Source of the DNA: Agapetus fuscipes
Lineage: Eukaryota; Arthropoda; Insecta; Trichoptera; Glossosomatidae
NCBI GenBank assembly: GCA_951799405.1
Contig: OX637334.1
Coordinates: 3,100,001-3,164,000 of the forward strand
Reading direction: 5' to 3'
DNA: 64,000 nucleotides
Part shown: positions 32,833 to 44,709 of the stretch, piece by piece
How positions within the stretch are numbered: the stretch's first letter is position 1
How the letters are laid out: the number at the start of each line of letters is the position of its first letter
The notes under the pieces: generated by a model
Database searches by the model: none
What the model was told of the DNA's origin: nothing
Seen by the model: the letters and a program-made list of their open reading frames with translations, nothing else
Translations under genes and position numbers: made by a program

Positions 32833-32857
32833 CCTTGGGACGAGCTCCCCCAGGGAT
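32833..32857. promoter_or_regulatory. two one-mismatch COE/EBF-type sites
   Basis: CCCCTTGGGA (32833-32842) and CCCCCAGGGA (about 32848-32857) each differ from TCCCNNGGGA only at the first base. They sit in a short GC-rich segment. Confidence 0.3.
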
Positions 32858-32878
32858 TCTGAGTGCGAGAGGGATGCC

Positions 32879-32940
32879 GCTACGCCGTAGAAAAAGAGGG
32901 CCTACGCCATAGAGAAAGAGGGTCTACGCCGTAGATGGGG
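32879..32940 (+). repeat. tandem repeat of CTACGCCGTAGA
   Basis: Three units of about 22-26 bp: TACGCCGTAGAAAAAGAGGG, TACGCCATAGAGAAAGAGGG, TACGCCGTAGATGG. The core TCTACGCCGTAGA is a palindrome. Confidence 0.8.
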
Positions 32941-33319
32941 CTGCCTAGTGGAGAGGGTGCGTGCGTAGATGGGAGATCCGCCATTCTTTTGCGATTATTT
33001 GGAAAGTACAAATGGAAAATGCACGCCATCGATCCGAGCTATGAAATGCTTGCGAGGGGCGAGTGCATGGCAGAAGGGATGCAACGAAAAACATGAATTA
33101 TATATAAACTTAAAATGTTTATACATACATATGCAAACAGCATGCGTGTAAAGAATATTTGAACTTTCATCATTTTATAAATGAAAATAAATATTTCGCG
33201 TTTTTTAAATTTGATTAAAAGATGGTGCATTCACGTTAGGAAGTTAAGTGTAAACGTAAATGACACTTTTTATTCTGTTACCCTGTTCATTATTATGTTG
33301 CTTCATGTGCGTTGAGAAC

Positions 33320-33532
33320 TTATAAGTTCATATTAAATGCATGCCCACAAACAGACAAGTGTAAGTTCCCACTTAAAAATGCTGCATGTTTTCTTGCAAT
33401 TCAAAAATCAAACCTCAAATGAGCCCAGCCACTTTTGCCGTCCTTCCTTGCAACAGGGGCTACATAGGAAAAAATGAACCATTTTTTTACAGCATGGGTG
33501 TCAGTCTCATACCAACCTATAAGTCAAGGGTT
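33320..33532 (-). repeat. family A repeat
   Basis: TTCATATTAAATGCATGCCC to CCAACCTATAAGTCAAGG. The AT-rich tail is lost. Confidence 0.82.
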
Positions 33533-33674
33533 GTATAATTTGTATAATAAGTGGGTTGGCATGCGATGCTATCGAGCCCCGTAAATTTGACGGCCTGTTG
33601 TGCCAGATTAACGCTTAGGCGGGAAAACTCATTCCAGACCAATACTGTAAACATATTGTGAACTGCAGCCAGAG

Positions 33675-33925
33675 AAGTAACTGTTACGCTAGGCGTCGCC
33701 AGAGCCTCTGCAGATTTGCCTCCATTTTCATTATCGTTGCATCTCTTTCAATTAATTAATTTCCATTAGCCTTTTGGTTTTTGGTTGTTTGGTTTTTTTT
33801 TACATTTGCTGTGTTAATCCGATTATTTCATAATTTAATCAATCTGATCTAGACATACTTTTTTTCGGTCTTCCCTTTACTCTTTTTCTTTCTACATTTC
33901 CTCTGTTTATACAGTCTACTACGAA
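33675..33925 (-). mobile_element. RTE-like LINE 3' scraps
   Basis: Two pieces (about 33675-33755 and 33845-33925) of the family's C terminus and tail (GCCAGAGCCTCTGCAGATTT; TTTCGGTCTTCCCTTTACTC), separated by unrelated AT-rich sequence. Confidence 0.65.
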
Positions 33926-34753
33926 CAACTACTGAAAAATGTGTGAACACTAAATATATTTTTTATTCCATGATTAAATTTAAATTTTAAAAATTGAATA
34001 AACGTAGAATTTTCGTCTATACTCTGAAATATTTAACCTCGTTATTAGTTTCTACTGAGGTTTTTTTAAATTTTTATGGTTCAAACCTCATGTACTTATT
34101 ATATCCAAGACTTCTAACAGTTTCTACATACAAATACATACCTACATATAATATTAAAAACGTACGTCCAAATACTCGACCATTACCCCAAGTATAAAAC
34201 TTCACGTTTAAACTTTACACAGCGCAGGCCAAAAAATGTATGGATAATAAAACAGAGTTTCTAGTGAGCGTGTAAGTTTTCATAATTTTTTGATGGATCA
34301 CTATGCTAGAGTTACTTGGCGTAGACCTCACGGATGAAATTACCAACTTCCAGGCGAGCCTCTCTGTGTGAACAAAAACTCAAAACGTTATTCATTTTTC
34401 ATGGCTCTGTGAAGGGGATGCTACTGAAACGCTCTGAAACAATTCATATTTTCTCGCTTTTCAGGAATTAAATTATTTACACTGTGTTTTTTATTGTATT
34501 TGTTTTTCACTTTTAAAACAGTGCGGCCTGTCAATCATCCAGAAAAGTTTCATGAAAATTGAAGGTTTTTTTATATATTTAAAAATTAATTCTCACGATT
34601 TAGTTAATTGTGAATTCATATAATTTCCAATATGATCATAGCAAGTAGTTCTAATTGCTAATGAATGCTTTTATACTAAAAGTCTCCTGAAAGAGCTGAC
34701 TAAGAGACCAAGGAAGCATTGAGAATTCCATATATTTATCGTGAGAATTTTCA

Positions 34754-34788
34754 GTGTTAATGTATCTTTGCAACTTATATTTTAGATA
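34754..34788 (+). repeat. family A 3'-end scrap
   Basis: GTTAATGTATCTTTGCAACT then TATATTTTAG. Confidence 0.6.
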
Positions 34789-35182
34789 AAAAAAATAAAA
34801 TAAAATGATAAATTGATTATTGTTAATTCGACTGTGTAAAAATCGCAATTTTTTGCAATGTCTCTGAGATTTTTCTCGGCACCAGGTGAACTTTAGAGTA
34901 GAGCTTTAAACAACCAATATCAAAATAGTTGTTTGTCTTTTCTCTAGCAACACAAACATAATATGATGTTGCAATTATTTTGTGCTTCAAATTTATGCCT
35001 AGCAAATTAAATATATATGTTATAAGATAAAGCGTCTAACTGTAGTTCTCAGTAGGCATCTTTTGTTGGAAAATAGTTAACACTTTCTGTCTCTCGGGCT
35101 ATTTCATAAAATCGTAGATAGGCCATAAAATATAAAATACTGATCGAAAGGAGGAAAGGTTCGCTGGTAAGGTCGTTACGAA

Positions 35183-35255
35183 GTGTACGTGTGTGTGTGT
35201 GTCAGAGAAAACACACATGTAAGTATGTATACACACACATACAAGCAAACACAGA
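35183..35255. repeat. TG/CA-rich simple repeat
   Basis: ACGTGTGTGTGTGTGT then ACACACACATACAAGCAAAC. Confidence 0.8.
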
Positions 35256-35677
35256 ACTTCAAGTAGAAAACTACGCCTAACATAGCGTTCATTTAAAAGT
35301 GTTTGAAAGGTTAAACGCTCACTAGAAGTCATGTTATTTTTTTTATAAAATGATAAGGTTGAGTATAGACGTAAGGTTGTATACTTGGAGTACTGAAAGA
35401 GTAAATCCTCGTTCGGGAAAAAGAAGGAAGTAACAAATATGTTCGGATAAGAAAGTTGTCAGGCCAGTGCCGACGTTCATCCCAGGAAATTAATGTTTGT
35501 AAAGAATGGGAGGAGGGGTGGGATGGGAGAGAGGGGAGGCGAGCAAGAAGGGTGAACATTCGGGGCGAACTGTGATCGGACAAGTGAAACAATGAAACTT
35601 GTACTAATGGGGTATTAGTTTTTTATTAGTTAATCTTCTATTCACATGAAAAAAACGATTAAAAAATGAAGGTCACC

Positions 35678-35897
35678 ATCTATAATCTGTAATTTCAGTT
35701 GCAAGAATATGTTGACGTTTCTACAATCTAAGTTGCAAAGGCATATTATTTTTTATATTCATGTTACATGCAGACACGTATAACTTAGCGCTTACACAGG
35801 CCGCATGTGGACTAACAACATAAAAACGCAATCTCAAATGATCATAAGCCGTGCAACTCTTGCCGATCTTGCATAAATTTGGAGTGATATTTGAGAT
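35678..35897 (-). repeat. family A repeat
   Basis: Carries two tail-like blocks (ATCTATAATCTGTAATTTC and ACAATCTAAGTTGCAAAG) at its 3' side, possibly one copy inserted at the tail of another. Confidence 0.78.
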
Positions 35898-35899
35898 TC

Positions 35900-36049
35900 A
35901 TGTTTCATTTAACCTCTCAAATGTCACATGAGAGTTCGTGCTTACGCATGCTAAAATAAAAACCCAAGCCTCGTGCGGGGGCGGGTGGCATTGGCAAAAT
36001 TGAACCAATTTTTGCAGCAAGGGTGGTCAGCCTCATGACAACCTAAAAG
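35900..36049 (-). repeat. family A repeat, second copy in tandem
   Basis: Starts at about TCATGTTTCATTTAACCTCT and ends with GTGGTCAGCCTCATGACAAC. Lies head to tail with the copy on its left. Confidence 0.7.
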
Positions 36050-36404
36050 GCACCATCATAATCGTAAACAGTTGGATAGTTTAGATAAAAAAAAACTGGG
36101 AACAGAAACCTCATGTAATAAAATCAAGATTCATTTAAAAGAACTTTTCAAAATAAGTGTCAATTCTGTCACGAAATTGTCGATACCCTGAACAAGAAAT
36201 GGCACAAATGGTCATTGTCTTTGATCACATCGTTACCATAAAAATTAAAGACCCTATGCTCTTTTATGTGACATCATATTTTGGCCCCCTTAAAAAAAAG
36301 CTTCGTACTTATAATAACCGTTCAGAGAATATGTATTCCTTAAAATTTACTCCGAGATTTGTCTTGAAAATGATGAGCATTGTAATCTTTTAACGCTTTC
36401 ACTT

Positions 36405-36635
36405 AAGTCCCGTCGATAACTCAGTGGGTAGAGTGTTCGCATTCTATGCCGAGAGCCCGGGTTCGAATCCCACCGAAGGTATCAGAAATGATTTCCCGTT
36501 TCGGTGTTTACTTCAAACCCAGAATAAAATATCTGCAAGGTTTACTTAACCTTCACAAGAGCTGAGAAATCCCCACTTCAACTGGCGTGGATGGCTGCAG
36601 CCGGCTCCCTTAACTGTAAAAATAAATATGTAGCT
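36405..36635 (+). mobile_element. family C SINE
   Basis: GTCGATAACTCAGTGGGTAG and GGGTTCGAATCCCACCGA (perfect B box). The body is shortened near GAGAAATCCCCACTTCAACT. Confidence 0.88.
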
Positions 36636-37255
36636 TATTTTAAAAAAAAAATACAAGTTCTAGAGTATTTTAAATGATACTTCCGATACTTCTTCTCTCA
36701 AAAAATTCAGTCGTATCCATCATGCATCTTATATTTTTCATTTTAAGATTTTGATAGAGTATTCTTACCTCTAAAATCTCTTTTTTTTTCTTCCAAAAAC
36801 GATATTTTTTGAAAACATTAAAAATCAGTTAATTTAACTGCCTACAATTAAAATTTGATTTACTACCAACAAAAAATACTTATAAACAACGGAAACAAAT
36901 GACATAAAAATTTCAAGTGTTTTTGGGAAAATACAAAAAACCCTTGTAACTTAACACCGCACATCTTAAGTGGAGAATATGTGGAGTCTTGTTATGGCAT
37001 GTTATTTTATGGTTTTCAGCTTATTTTGTATACAGAAGTGTGAACTAGAATTTGTCAGTTTTTGTGACAAATCTCAAGTGTTTCCTTTCTGGTCGTAATA
37101 AATAATTAGTTTAATATTTCTAGTTGAACAGAGACATCTGTTGCTAATGGTTTGTGTTTTTTTTTAATTCACCAAACTTGATTTTTTCTATTTTTCATAG
37201 ATTATTTTTAAATGCGTCTAGCTTTCAAGCAATCTCTTTTTTATATTTTTAATAT

Positions 37256-37297
37256 ATAATCTGTAATGTGGGATGCAAAGATATATTCACATTTAAA
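37256..37297 (-). repeat. family A tail scrap
   Basis: TAATCTGTAATGTGGGATGC then AAAGATATATTCACATTT. Confidence 0.5.
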
Positions 37298-37365
37298 TTA
37301 ACGTTAAGGTTGTTGTGTAACCCTGTATGTGTCGTTTTTTTTTTTTTAATTTTATGGACATTTTA

Positions 37366-37559
37366 TTGCCAATGTCACCCCTGTTACAGGGAAGGACGGC
37401 AAGAGTTGCAGGGTGTATGTCCGTTTGAGATTGGTTTTTATGTTGTAGGCTCACATGAGGCACGTGCAAGCGCGAACTTGTACATGTCTTGGTTGTGGGA
37501 ATGCATGTAATGTGAATCTCTAATGTAACATATCTTTGCAACTTAGATTAGATTAGATG
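37366..37559 (+). repeat. family A repeat, AGATT-tail subfamily
   Basis: CCAATGTCACCCCTGTTACA to TTGCAACTTAGATTAGATTA. Same tail type as 270-478 and 63074-63328. Confidence 0.85.
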
Positions 37560-38039
37560 GACACAATAAAAGAGTGACAGTTATGAAAATAACCAGGCGT
37601 GTTTTTTTCAATCTAAATTATTAAGGTTAAAAAAATATGTAACTTTAAAATTGTCACCACAAAAAACTATTAAAAAAAAACACTTGTTTTCACATTTTTA
37701 TCGTTTTTTTGTTATTTTTTTTTTTTTAATTACAGAAATAGGAATACATTATTTGGTACCTATCATATGATGCCGTTTTATTAGCGTCAATTGTTTTTGA
37801 TAATACATATATGGAAAAAATGAATCTACTCAACTAATTAAAGTTCTTGAAAAACACGTGTTTTTTATTTATTTTTATATTTTCTCAAATAATTAATTAA
37901 AGTATGTTTATGTTTGTTTAATTGAAGAAAATTCAATACGAAACGATTCCAATAAATTAATCTTAACATATCTTGTTTATAATATATATAACGTAATATA
38001 CTACTTAATATACTCTATAAATAACGTAATACACCGTTA

Positions 38040-38122
38040 TCAATTTAGGTATCTAATATTAGGTAATATAATGAGGTACTTAATATCAGGTAATAATATT
38101 AGGTACCTAATATTAGGTAGCG
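38040..38122 (+). repeat. AGGTACCTAATATT tandem repeat
   Basis: Four to five irregular units (AGGTATCTAATATT, AGGTACTTAATATC, AGGTACCTAATATT). Confidence 0.75.
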
Positions 38123-38330
38123 TAGAGGTGTCCACATAATCTGAGGTCTCCTTGCCGCTAATGCCGGATTACAGGACCTTAGTTGCGCGGTACGGCTGGG
38201 TGGACCATTACCAGCGGTCTTGTAATTTACCGAGGGCTTAGGGCCCTGATTTACAGCCCTCTAATGCTGGTCATTTTACGGGGACTCTATAGTTTGTTTA
38301 TAGCGGCGGAGGGTCATTTAAAAATACCCT
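38119..38330. repeat. unclassified SINE-like segment
   Basis: GGCTGGGTGGACCATTACCA then GCGGTCTTGTAATTTACCG resembles the middle of family B, but the rest does not match. Possibly a related family. Confidence 0.35.
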
Positions 38331-38455
38331 AAATTATTAATGATGTTACAGGCTGAATAATACAATCTACCTGTATGCCTACACACACCTTAACACATTT
38401 TTTTATGTACAAAACAACTATTATTCCAAATTATTTGTATAAAGATAGAAGTATT

Positions 38456-38562
38456 ATACAGATCGATAGCTCGGTTAGTAGAGTGCTTGCATTCCATACC
38501 GAAAACTAGAGTTTGAATCCCACTGAGGGTGTCAGAAATGATTTCTCATTTCAGTGTTTATA
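38456..38562 (+). mobile_element. family C SINE, 5' part (split)
   Basis: GATCGATAGCTCGGTTAGTA head and GAGTTTGAATCCCACTGA (B box decayed). It is interrupted at about 38562 and appears to resume at about 38990. Confidence 0.75.
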
Positions 38563-38565
38563 TTT

Positions 38566-38715
38566 CTTTCCGTGTTGCCGGGCCAGCGGCATGGAATACT
38601 CTCCCAGAGAGGCTGTCCAGGAAGATAAGACAGCCTTCAGGAAGATGCTCAAAGCATTCTTGTTTTCCCGCTAGAGCCCTAATGCGTAAATAAATCTAGT
38701 TAATTATTATTTATT
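38566..38715 (+). mobile_element. CR1-like LINE 3' end (different family)
   Basis: Plus-strand frames read RVAGPAAWNTLPERLS, then after a small frame break DKTAFRKMLKAFLFSR and a stop. This is the typical C terminus of CR1/L2-type LINEs but is not the element at 8554. An ATTATTTATT-type tail follows. Inserted inside a family C SINE. Confidence 0.75.
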
Positions 38716-38718
38716 ATT

Positions 38719-38973
38719 ATAATCCATAATCTAAGATGCAAACATATCCAACATTTTAGATTCATATTAAATACGTTGACGTAAGCAGACACGTATAAGT
38801 TCACGCTTACACATGCCGTATGTGGACCTACAATATAAAAACCCAAACCTCAAATGTACATCAGCACTACAACTCTCGTCGACCTTCCCTGAAACGGGGG
38901 TGACATTGGCCAAGTGAACCATTTTTTAAAATATGGGTGGTCAGCCTCAAACCAACCTATAAGTCAAGGAATA
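38719..38973 (-). repeat. family A repeat, full length
   Basis: AATCCATAATCTAAGATGCA to CCAACCTATAAGTCAAGGAA. Part of a nest inside the split family C SINE. Confidence 0.88.
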
Positions 38974-38989
38974 TCAAACACAAAAAAAA

Positions 38990-39205
38990 AAAAAATAACG
39001 GCATGGTTTACTCAGACTTCACAAGAAATGAGTACCAGCAACCTCAGGAAATGGGAAACCCACATTTGAACTGAAGTGGTCGGCGTATGGCTGATCCCGT
39101 TACTTATAAAAATAAATATATTCCACTCACCACATGCGATCCTTCGGGTATAACGTGATAAGGAGTTGCACTATAAGTGCAGCTTAGTTGCGTTTATTTT
39201 TATTT
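38990..39205 (+). mobile_element. family C SINE, 3' part (split)
   Basis: TAACGGCATGGTTTACTCAG to AGTGCAGCTTAGTTGCGTTT, completing the copy that begins at 38456. Confidence 0.8.
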
Positions 39206-39614
39206 ATAACAATGATTGAGCTTTACTTTTAACATGCAATTACTCGTATTTTTCTTCATAACTTAATTTGTCCAGAGTGAAATAAGTCAGGGGATGATAT
39301 TCAAATGAGTAAATTACACCCATAGAAATTTGTGAGCGGGGAATGAACTTAGGGTGGGTAATCGCTTGCCAGACAGTGGGCACTAACGTCTCTATTGTCC
39401 CGGGGTGCAAAGCAACGGGAACAAATTACATGCATTATCATACGATTGTCACAGATCATAAAATTATCAGTCACATGATATTGTGCCTTAAGGGGTGCAC
39501 AATTAAACGATAGAATTTGAGTTCTTAACAAAATAGATTGCAATGTTTATTTATAAAATCAAGTATTTTTTGTATAAAATCAAACATTTTTTGTATTCAT
39601 GAATTACTTTTACT

Positions 39615-39835
39615 ACTTGAAGGGACGACCGAGAAAATTATGGAGTGATCAGATTGAGGAGGTTGTGAAAGAATGGGATATACAAAGTGAGCGTAAAATA
39701 AGAAAATGCATGAAAAAGGTGATGGATATAAAGGAATTGAAAGAGGTATGTCAGGATAGGAAAAAATGGAGGCAACTCTGCAGAGGCTCTGGCCACCCCT
39801 AGCGGAATGGCGACAGAGTTACAGTTACAGTTACT
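39615..39835 (+). mobile_element. RTE-like LINE C-terminal fragment
   Basis: Open for 67 codons (GRPRKLWSDQI, CMKKVMDIKELKEVCQDRKK), then a stop and the tail GGAATGGCGACAGAGTTACA with ACAGTT repeats. Closely matches the copy at 47652. Confidence 0.88.
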
Positions 39836-40736
39836 TTACTTTTAGTACATAAGTAGTTGCAGTAACTATGTTTTGTATTACTTTCTTGTATTAACGATAC
39901 AATCTTATATAGATAAAAAATCTAACACTAACGAATTTTGTCACGAGTATCATAAGTTCACTTACTATGAGAAGTTACATCAAATAATAAAATGTTTATC
40001 CACAATTTATCAAATCAGTGAATCAGCACTTATTCAGTTTTACCTTTAAAGTGGCGATATGAAAATATCAAAATTATTCTGAAAAAAATCGATGTACCTA
40101 CATGATAAGCAGTTATCATTATTCTATAAACAATCTGGTTAGTAAAAATAAAATCATAAATTATTTTTTTGTACATTTTAAAGTTTTTTTAAACATATAA
40201 AACTTAAAGTATTTTTTTTGTTGGTACTGTTGATAATATTATTTAGTCCCATATTTGACCTGTCCCTTCCCCCGCCCTTAAGGTCTACCCCCGTCTCCCC
40301 CTACCCCTCATGTCCTGCGGCGCCACATCTGTTTGCATGTGTCGTTCACAGAACTTCTGTTATAATTATTATTATTATTATATCTACACTCTTATTTATA
40401 TTCACAACATAACACGTGGTTGAAACCCCTAATTTAAAAAATAAATATACTCATTCCATCTTGAAGGGACTTAGTTATCAGGCATCTAAAAAAGTACCTA
40501 CCCCTGTTTTTTGGTATGTCTTAGTTCTTAAGTCAAATGAAACGTCCGTGAATTACAGCGCTCTATACTCTAAACCTTAAGTTTAAAAAAAATCTGATTC
40601 GATTTCTTGAAAACAGTTTATCCGCATTTTCTCAAATAGTATTCACATTTAAAAAATTGGCTTCTTGTGAGACGAAACAATGTTTAATTCTGTAATTGAA
40701 AAAAAAAATAACTACTTCCAAAATATAGCAGATATT

Positions 40737-40985
40737 TCTGTAATCTAAGTTGCAAAGGTATATCAACATTTGAAGCTCATATCAAATGCAAGCCCACAAA
40801 CAGACACGTATAGTTCGCGTTTACAAATGCTGAATATGTACTTATAAATTAGATACAAACCTCAAATGAACACAAACACTGCATCTCTTGCCGAACTTTC
40901 CTGAAACAGGGTTGACATTGGCAAAGTGAACCATATTTAACAGTTTGGGTGGTCAGCCTCATACAAACCTATAAGTCAAGGAACA
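40737..40985 (-). repeat. family A repeat, full length
   Basis: CTGTAATCTAAGTTGCAAAG to CATACAAACCTATAAGTCAA. Confidence 0.88.
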
Positions 40986-41425
40986 TATAAAAACTATAAA
41001 AATAGCACCATTCTCTACCCAAAGGAAATCACAAAAATAAATAATTGAATCGTATTGAAAAAAAAGGCAAAAAATTATCGTTTGTTTTCTTCTTCTTCTG
41101 TTTATTTACTACTGAGGGTTGGAATATCTTGAGCATTCTACCCCCATATGAGTTATTAGGGGCGGAGCCTGCACAGGATGTGACTGCGTTTCAACAAATT
41201 GCATAATCACGTCTTACATGAAACAGAGAAAGCGTGAAATGTGGAACTAATAGAGCCGCTAATGGGGTCTAATGTAACACAACAACTTGTTTTTATACCA
41301 ACACTCAATACTTAAGTATCGCACAAGGCACAAGTCACAACAGACGCATAGTGTGAACTACGAATACTGCATTTTATTGATGCATATCGCCACTTAAAAG
41401 GTTAAAACTGAACAAGTGCTCCTAT

Positions 41426-41662
41426 AATATATAGTCTAAGTTGCAAGGATATATTCATTCAAAGCTCTCAGATGCATGCCCACAAACAAACAGGTGTAGT
41501 TCACGCTTATAAATGCTGATTGTGTACTTACAAATAAAATCCAAACCTCAAATGAACATAAGCCCTGCAACTTTTGCCGACATTCCCTGAAACATTGGCA
41601 AAGTGAAACATTTTTACAGTATGGGTGGTCAGCCTCATACCAACCTATAAGTCGAGGAATAT
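41426..41662 (-). repeat. family A repeat, full length
   Basis: ATAGTCTAAGTTGCAAGGAT to CCAACCTATAAGTCGAGG. About 10 bp are lost around the CACCCCTGTTTCAGGG block. Confidence 0.88.
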
Positions 41663-41914
41663 TCTGATTCACTTATTTGAGATACCCTGGATTGAATATT
41701 TTATTGTGGGTAACTTTTCATAGTAACTGAACTAATTATAAGCAAGTGCTCATGATAACTTCTTAACTACTGTATTTTTAAATATTTTAAGTGTTATCTC
41801 TCGTAGAAAATAGGGAAAACGGTGCATTTATCTGAGAAACCTATGTTAGCTTAACATGTCACTTATTCAGTTTTATCTTTAAGAAATCGATGTACCTACT
41901 ATAACTTTTATTAC

Positions 41915-42318
41915 TTTCTTGGACTTATATGTTGATATGAATGCTACAATGCATACAGTAAAAATGTCTCTCTTTATCAATCTCACCACTGTTTCATGCA
42001 AAGTCAGCAATAATTGCAGTGCATATGCTCATTTGAGATTAGGATTTTAATTTCTAAGTACCTGCCACATCATGTGAGAGAGCTAGAGGACCATGAAAAG
42101 TTCCGGAATGCACTGAAGACAAGTAAATTTCTGGCATCGTTTGCACCAGCGCCCTTGGAGTGACTACATCACGAAACGGCGCTATAAAGAAATCATCAAC
42201 TCATCATCATCATATAAATGCGGCGTTTTTAAGCGCGAAATTTCACGTGTCTGTTTGTGAACATGCATTTAATATGAATCGTAAAAATTAACATATCTTT
42301 GCAACTTAGATTATAGAT
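41915..42318 (+). repeat. family A repeat, interrupted
   Basis: 5' part 41915-42062 (GGACTTATATGTTGATATGA) and 3' part about 42217-42318 (GCATTTAATATGAATCGTAA). The interruption carries CTTGGAGTGACTACATCACG then AAACGGCGCTATAAAG, a short tail also seen near 19425-19460 and, diverged, at 25060-25105. Confidence 0.78.
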
Positions 42319-42369
42319 CCTCATATGGTTGAGGAATTACGACATCACTAATTATTCCGTATCCTCTCC

Positions 42370-42418
42370 CATTTGTTGCAGCCTTGCAAAAGCAGCGCTC
42401 ACCAAATAATTCATCCTA
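42370..42418 (+). repeat. family B tail scrap
   Basis: AAAAGCAGCGCTCACCAAAT then AATTCATCC. Confidence 0.6.
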
Positions 42419-42654
42419 ATATTACTATTAAATGTTCATAAAAGTACTCATGTTTTTGCAACACCAGATATTGTTACGTTTTCCCTTCGTGTGTTTCCGC
42501 CGATAATGTTTTTCACTGCGAACGTTTGCGCGGATATTCGTGTGGCAGTTACGGCGGCCATTCCGGCAACGATGATGTTCGGACGGGCTCACTCTAAGTG
42601 AATATGTGTGGGCCGCGCAATACCCGAGTAAGCGTTAAGCCTAGGTCCATGGTA

Positions 42655-43140
42655 GAACGAGACAGTGACGAAACGACGCATGACATAACGACACATGACA
42701 GGACGACACATGACAAAACATCACATGCCTTAGACGACACATGAAAAAAAATCACAAACATTACACATGGATCATAGTCTAGTAGAGCTGTAGACTCGTT
42801 ATCAGAGGGTTGTTGGTTAAATCACATGACATAACGGCACATGACAGAACGACGAAGTGACAGAATGACACATAACAGGACAACACATGACAAAACATCA
42901 CACATGGATCATAGTCTAGTAGTTAAAGCTGTAGACTTGTTACCAGAGGGTAGTTGGTTAGATCAGATGACATAACGGCACATGACAGAACGACGAAGTG
43001 ACAAAACAACTTAAATTTAACGACACAGTGACAAAACGACACATGACAGAACGACACATGACCGGACGACACATGATAGAATATCACAATGACAGTACAT
43101 CACATGACAAAACATCACTACGACAAAACGTCACAAGAAA
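42655..43140 (+). repeat. satellite of CGACACATGACA units with embedded tRNA-like blocks
   Basis: Degenerate 15-16-bp units (ACGACACATGACAGA, ACATCACATGACAAA) run for nearly 500 bp. Two larger units contain TCATAGTCTAGTAG...AGCTGTAGACTYGTTA followed by a T-arm-like GGTTGTTGGTTAAATC block (about 42766-42824 and 42902-42966). These resemble a degenerate tRNA or SINE head amplified with the array. Confidence 0.8.
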
Positions 43141-43239
43141 GTCGTTCTGTATGGTGATGTTTTTTATGTACCGTGTATGGTATCATATCATACACATACC
43201 ACAAATAAAACATACCAATGGTAGTTTATAGTTTAATGT

Positions 43240-43345
43240 TTTCTCACGTGTCGTTCTGGCATGTGTTGTTCTGTCATGTTTAACTATGTCATATGTCGTT
43301 TTGTTATGTGACGTTATGTGATATGTAGGTCGTTTTGCCATTGTG
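43240..43345 (-). repeat. inverted continuation of the ACATGACA satellite
   Basis: TGTCGTTCTGGCATGTGTTG and similar are the same unit in reverse orientation. Confidence 0.75.
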
Positions 43346-43706
43346 CCCTTCTAAACTGTCACCTCAAGCCCAACCGCAAAGTGAAGGGAATCTCGAGCAG
43401 CGTCTCTGTTGATTGTTATACTTTTCACACATTTTCGGTTGACGTTGCGGCTTAGTTTACGTGGAATGTTTTGTACTAGGGTGGTGCACACGTGTGGACT
43501 CAGGTAGAGAGTAAACATGTGAGGGAAGGTGGAACGCCAGACATGGGTGGGAGGGGTGAGGGAGAGTAGGGTGGAGAAGGGGAAACATGAGAAGATCTGC
43601 ATTAAACCTTAAACTTGCAAATTTTCTTAGCATTTCATCTAATATACTTATCCTTCTGCTTCTTCAGTTCACTTCTCACCGTAGGCCCCCTTCAATCTAT
43701 TTTATT

Positions 43707-43830
43707 ATACTGTAAGGATTTATTTCGGGTTCACTTTCAATAAAATTGCAGTTAACAAACCAATTTGACAAATGGTTCACTCTTTCACTTCTGTATCGGC
43801 GGCTTCACGGCTTGGGTATGTTCATTGATA
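43707..43830. repeat. family H repeat
   Basis: GATTTATTTCGGGTTCACTT and CGGCGGCTTCACGGCTTGGG recur at 58372 and 58625, where a foldback separates them. Confidence 0.55.
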
Positions 43831-44260
43831 CAATTATTACATTGGTACAATGTCATTGATAGGTAATATTTGAATCAAATGGTAGATAAGCTAATCAGGC
43901 ACTGGAGGGTGATATCTCTTCAACTTAGATTATAGATTTGTAGAAAAAAATTAAATAAATCACTTTCAACAACTAATCTATTGAATCCATCCAATTTTTA
44001 AACATCCTGTTGACTTTTTTTTTTACTTTACACCCTAAAATGTTTCCCTCCTGTATAGTATACATACACTGGTAAGTTCCCGCATGTACATGCCTGTGCG
44101 GTTGAGGGTTTCCCTGCCACCGCCTGCTTGAATATCTTATGAGCTTCCGCATCAACACTTTTTAGACCTGTCTGGGTGACGTTACAACTCAAGGCGACTA
44201 TACAATAACATAACATAAGCATTCCTGCTTATTGAAAACCTACTGAGTAGTACCTACACT

Positions 44261-44384
44261 TCTATAATCTATAATCTAAATTGCAAGGATATATTCATTT
44301 AAAGCTCTCAAATGCATACCCACAAACAAACACGTGTAATTCGCGCTTACAAATGCTGAATGTGTACTTACAAATAAAATCCTT
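44261..44384 (-). repeat. family A 3' half
   Basis: TCTATAATCTATAATCTAAA to GTACTTACAAATAAAATCC. Confidence 0.85.
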
Positions 44385-44389
44385 TACTT

Positions 44390-44709
44390 TCAACTTGCCC
44401 GTGTTTGTTTGTGAACACGCATTTGAAATGAATTTGAAATGTTAGTATTCCTTGACTTATAGGTCGGTATTAGGTTGACCACGCATACTGTAAAATATGG
44501 TTCCCTTTACCAATGTCGCTCTCGTTTCAGGGAGGGTCTGCGAAAGTTGTAGGATTTATGTTAATTTGAGGCTTAGATTTTGTTAGTACACAAACTGTAT
44601 ATTTTGTTAACGCTAACCTGCACGTGTCTGTTAGTGGGCATGAATTTTACGTGAATTTGAAATGTGAATGCATCTTTGCAACTTAGATTATATGTAGATT
44701 ATAGATATC
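44390..44709 (+). repeat. family A repeats, overlapping pair
   Basis: A 3' scrap (about 44390-44448) precedes a full copy (TTCCTTGACTTATAGGTCGG to TTGCAACTTAGATTATATGT). Confidence 0.82.
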
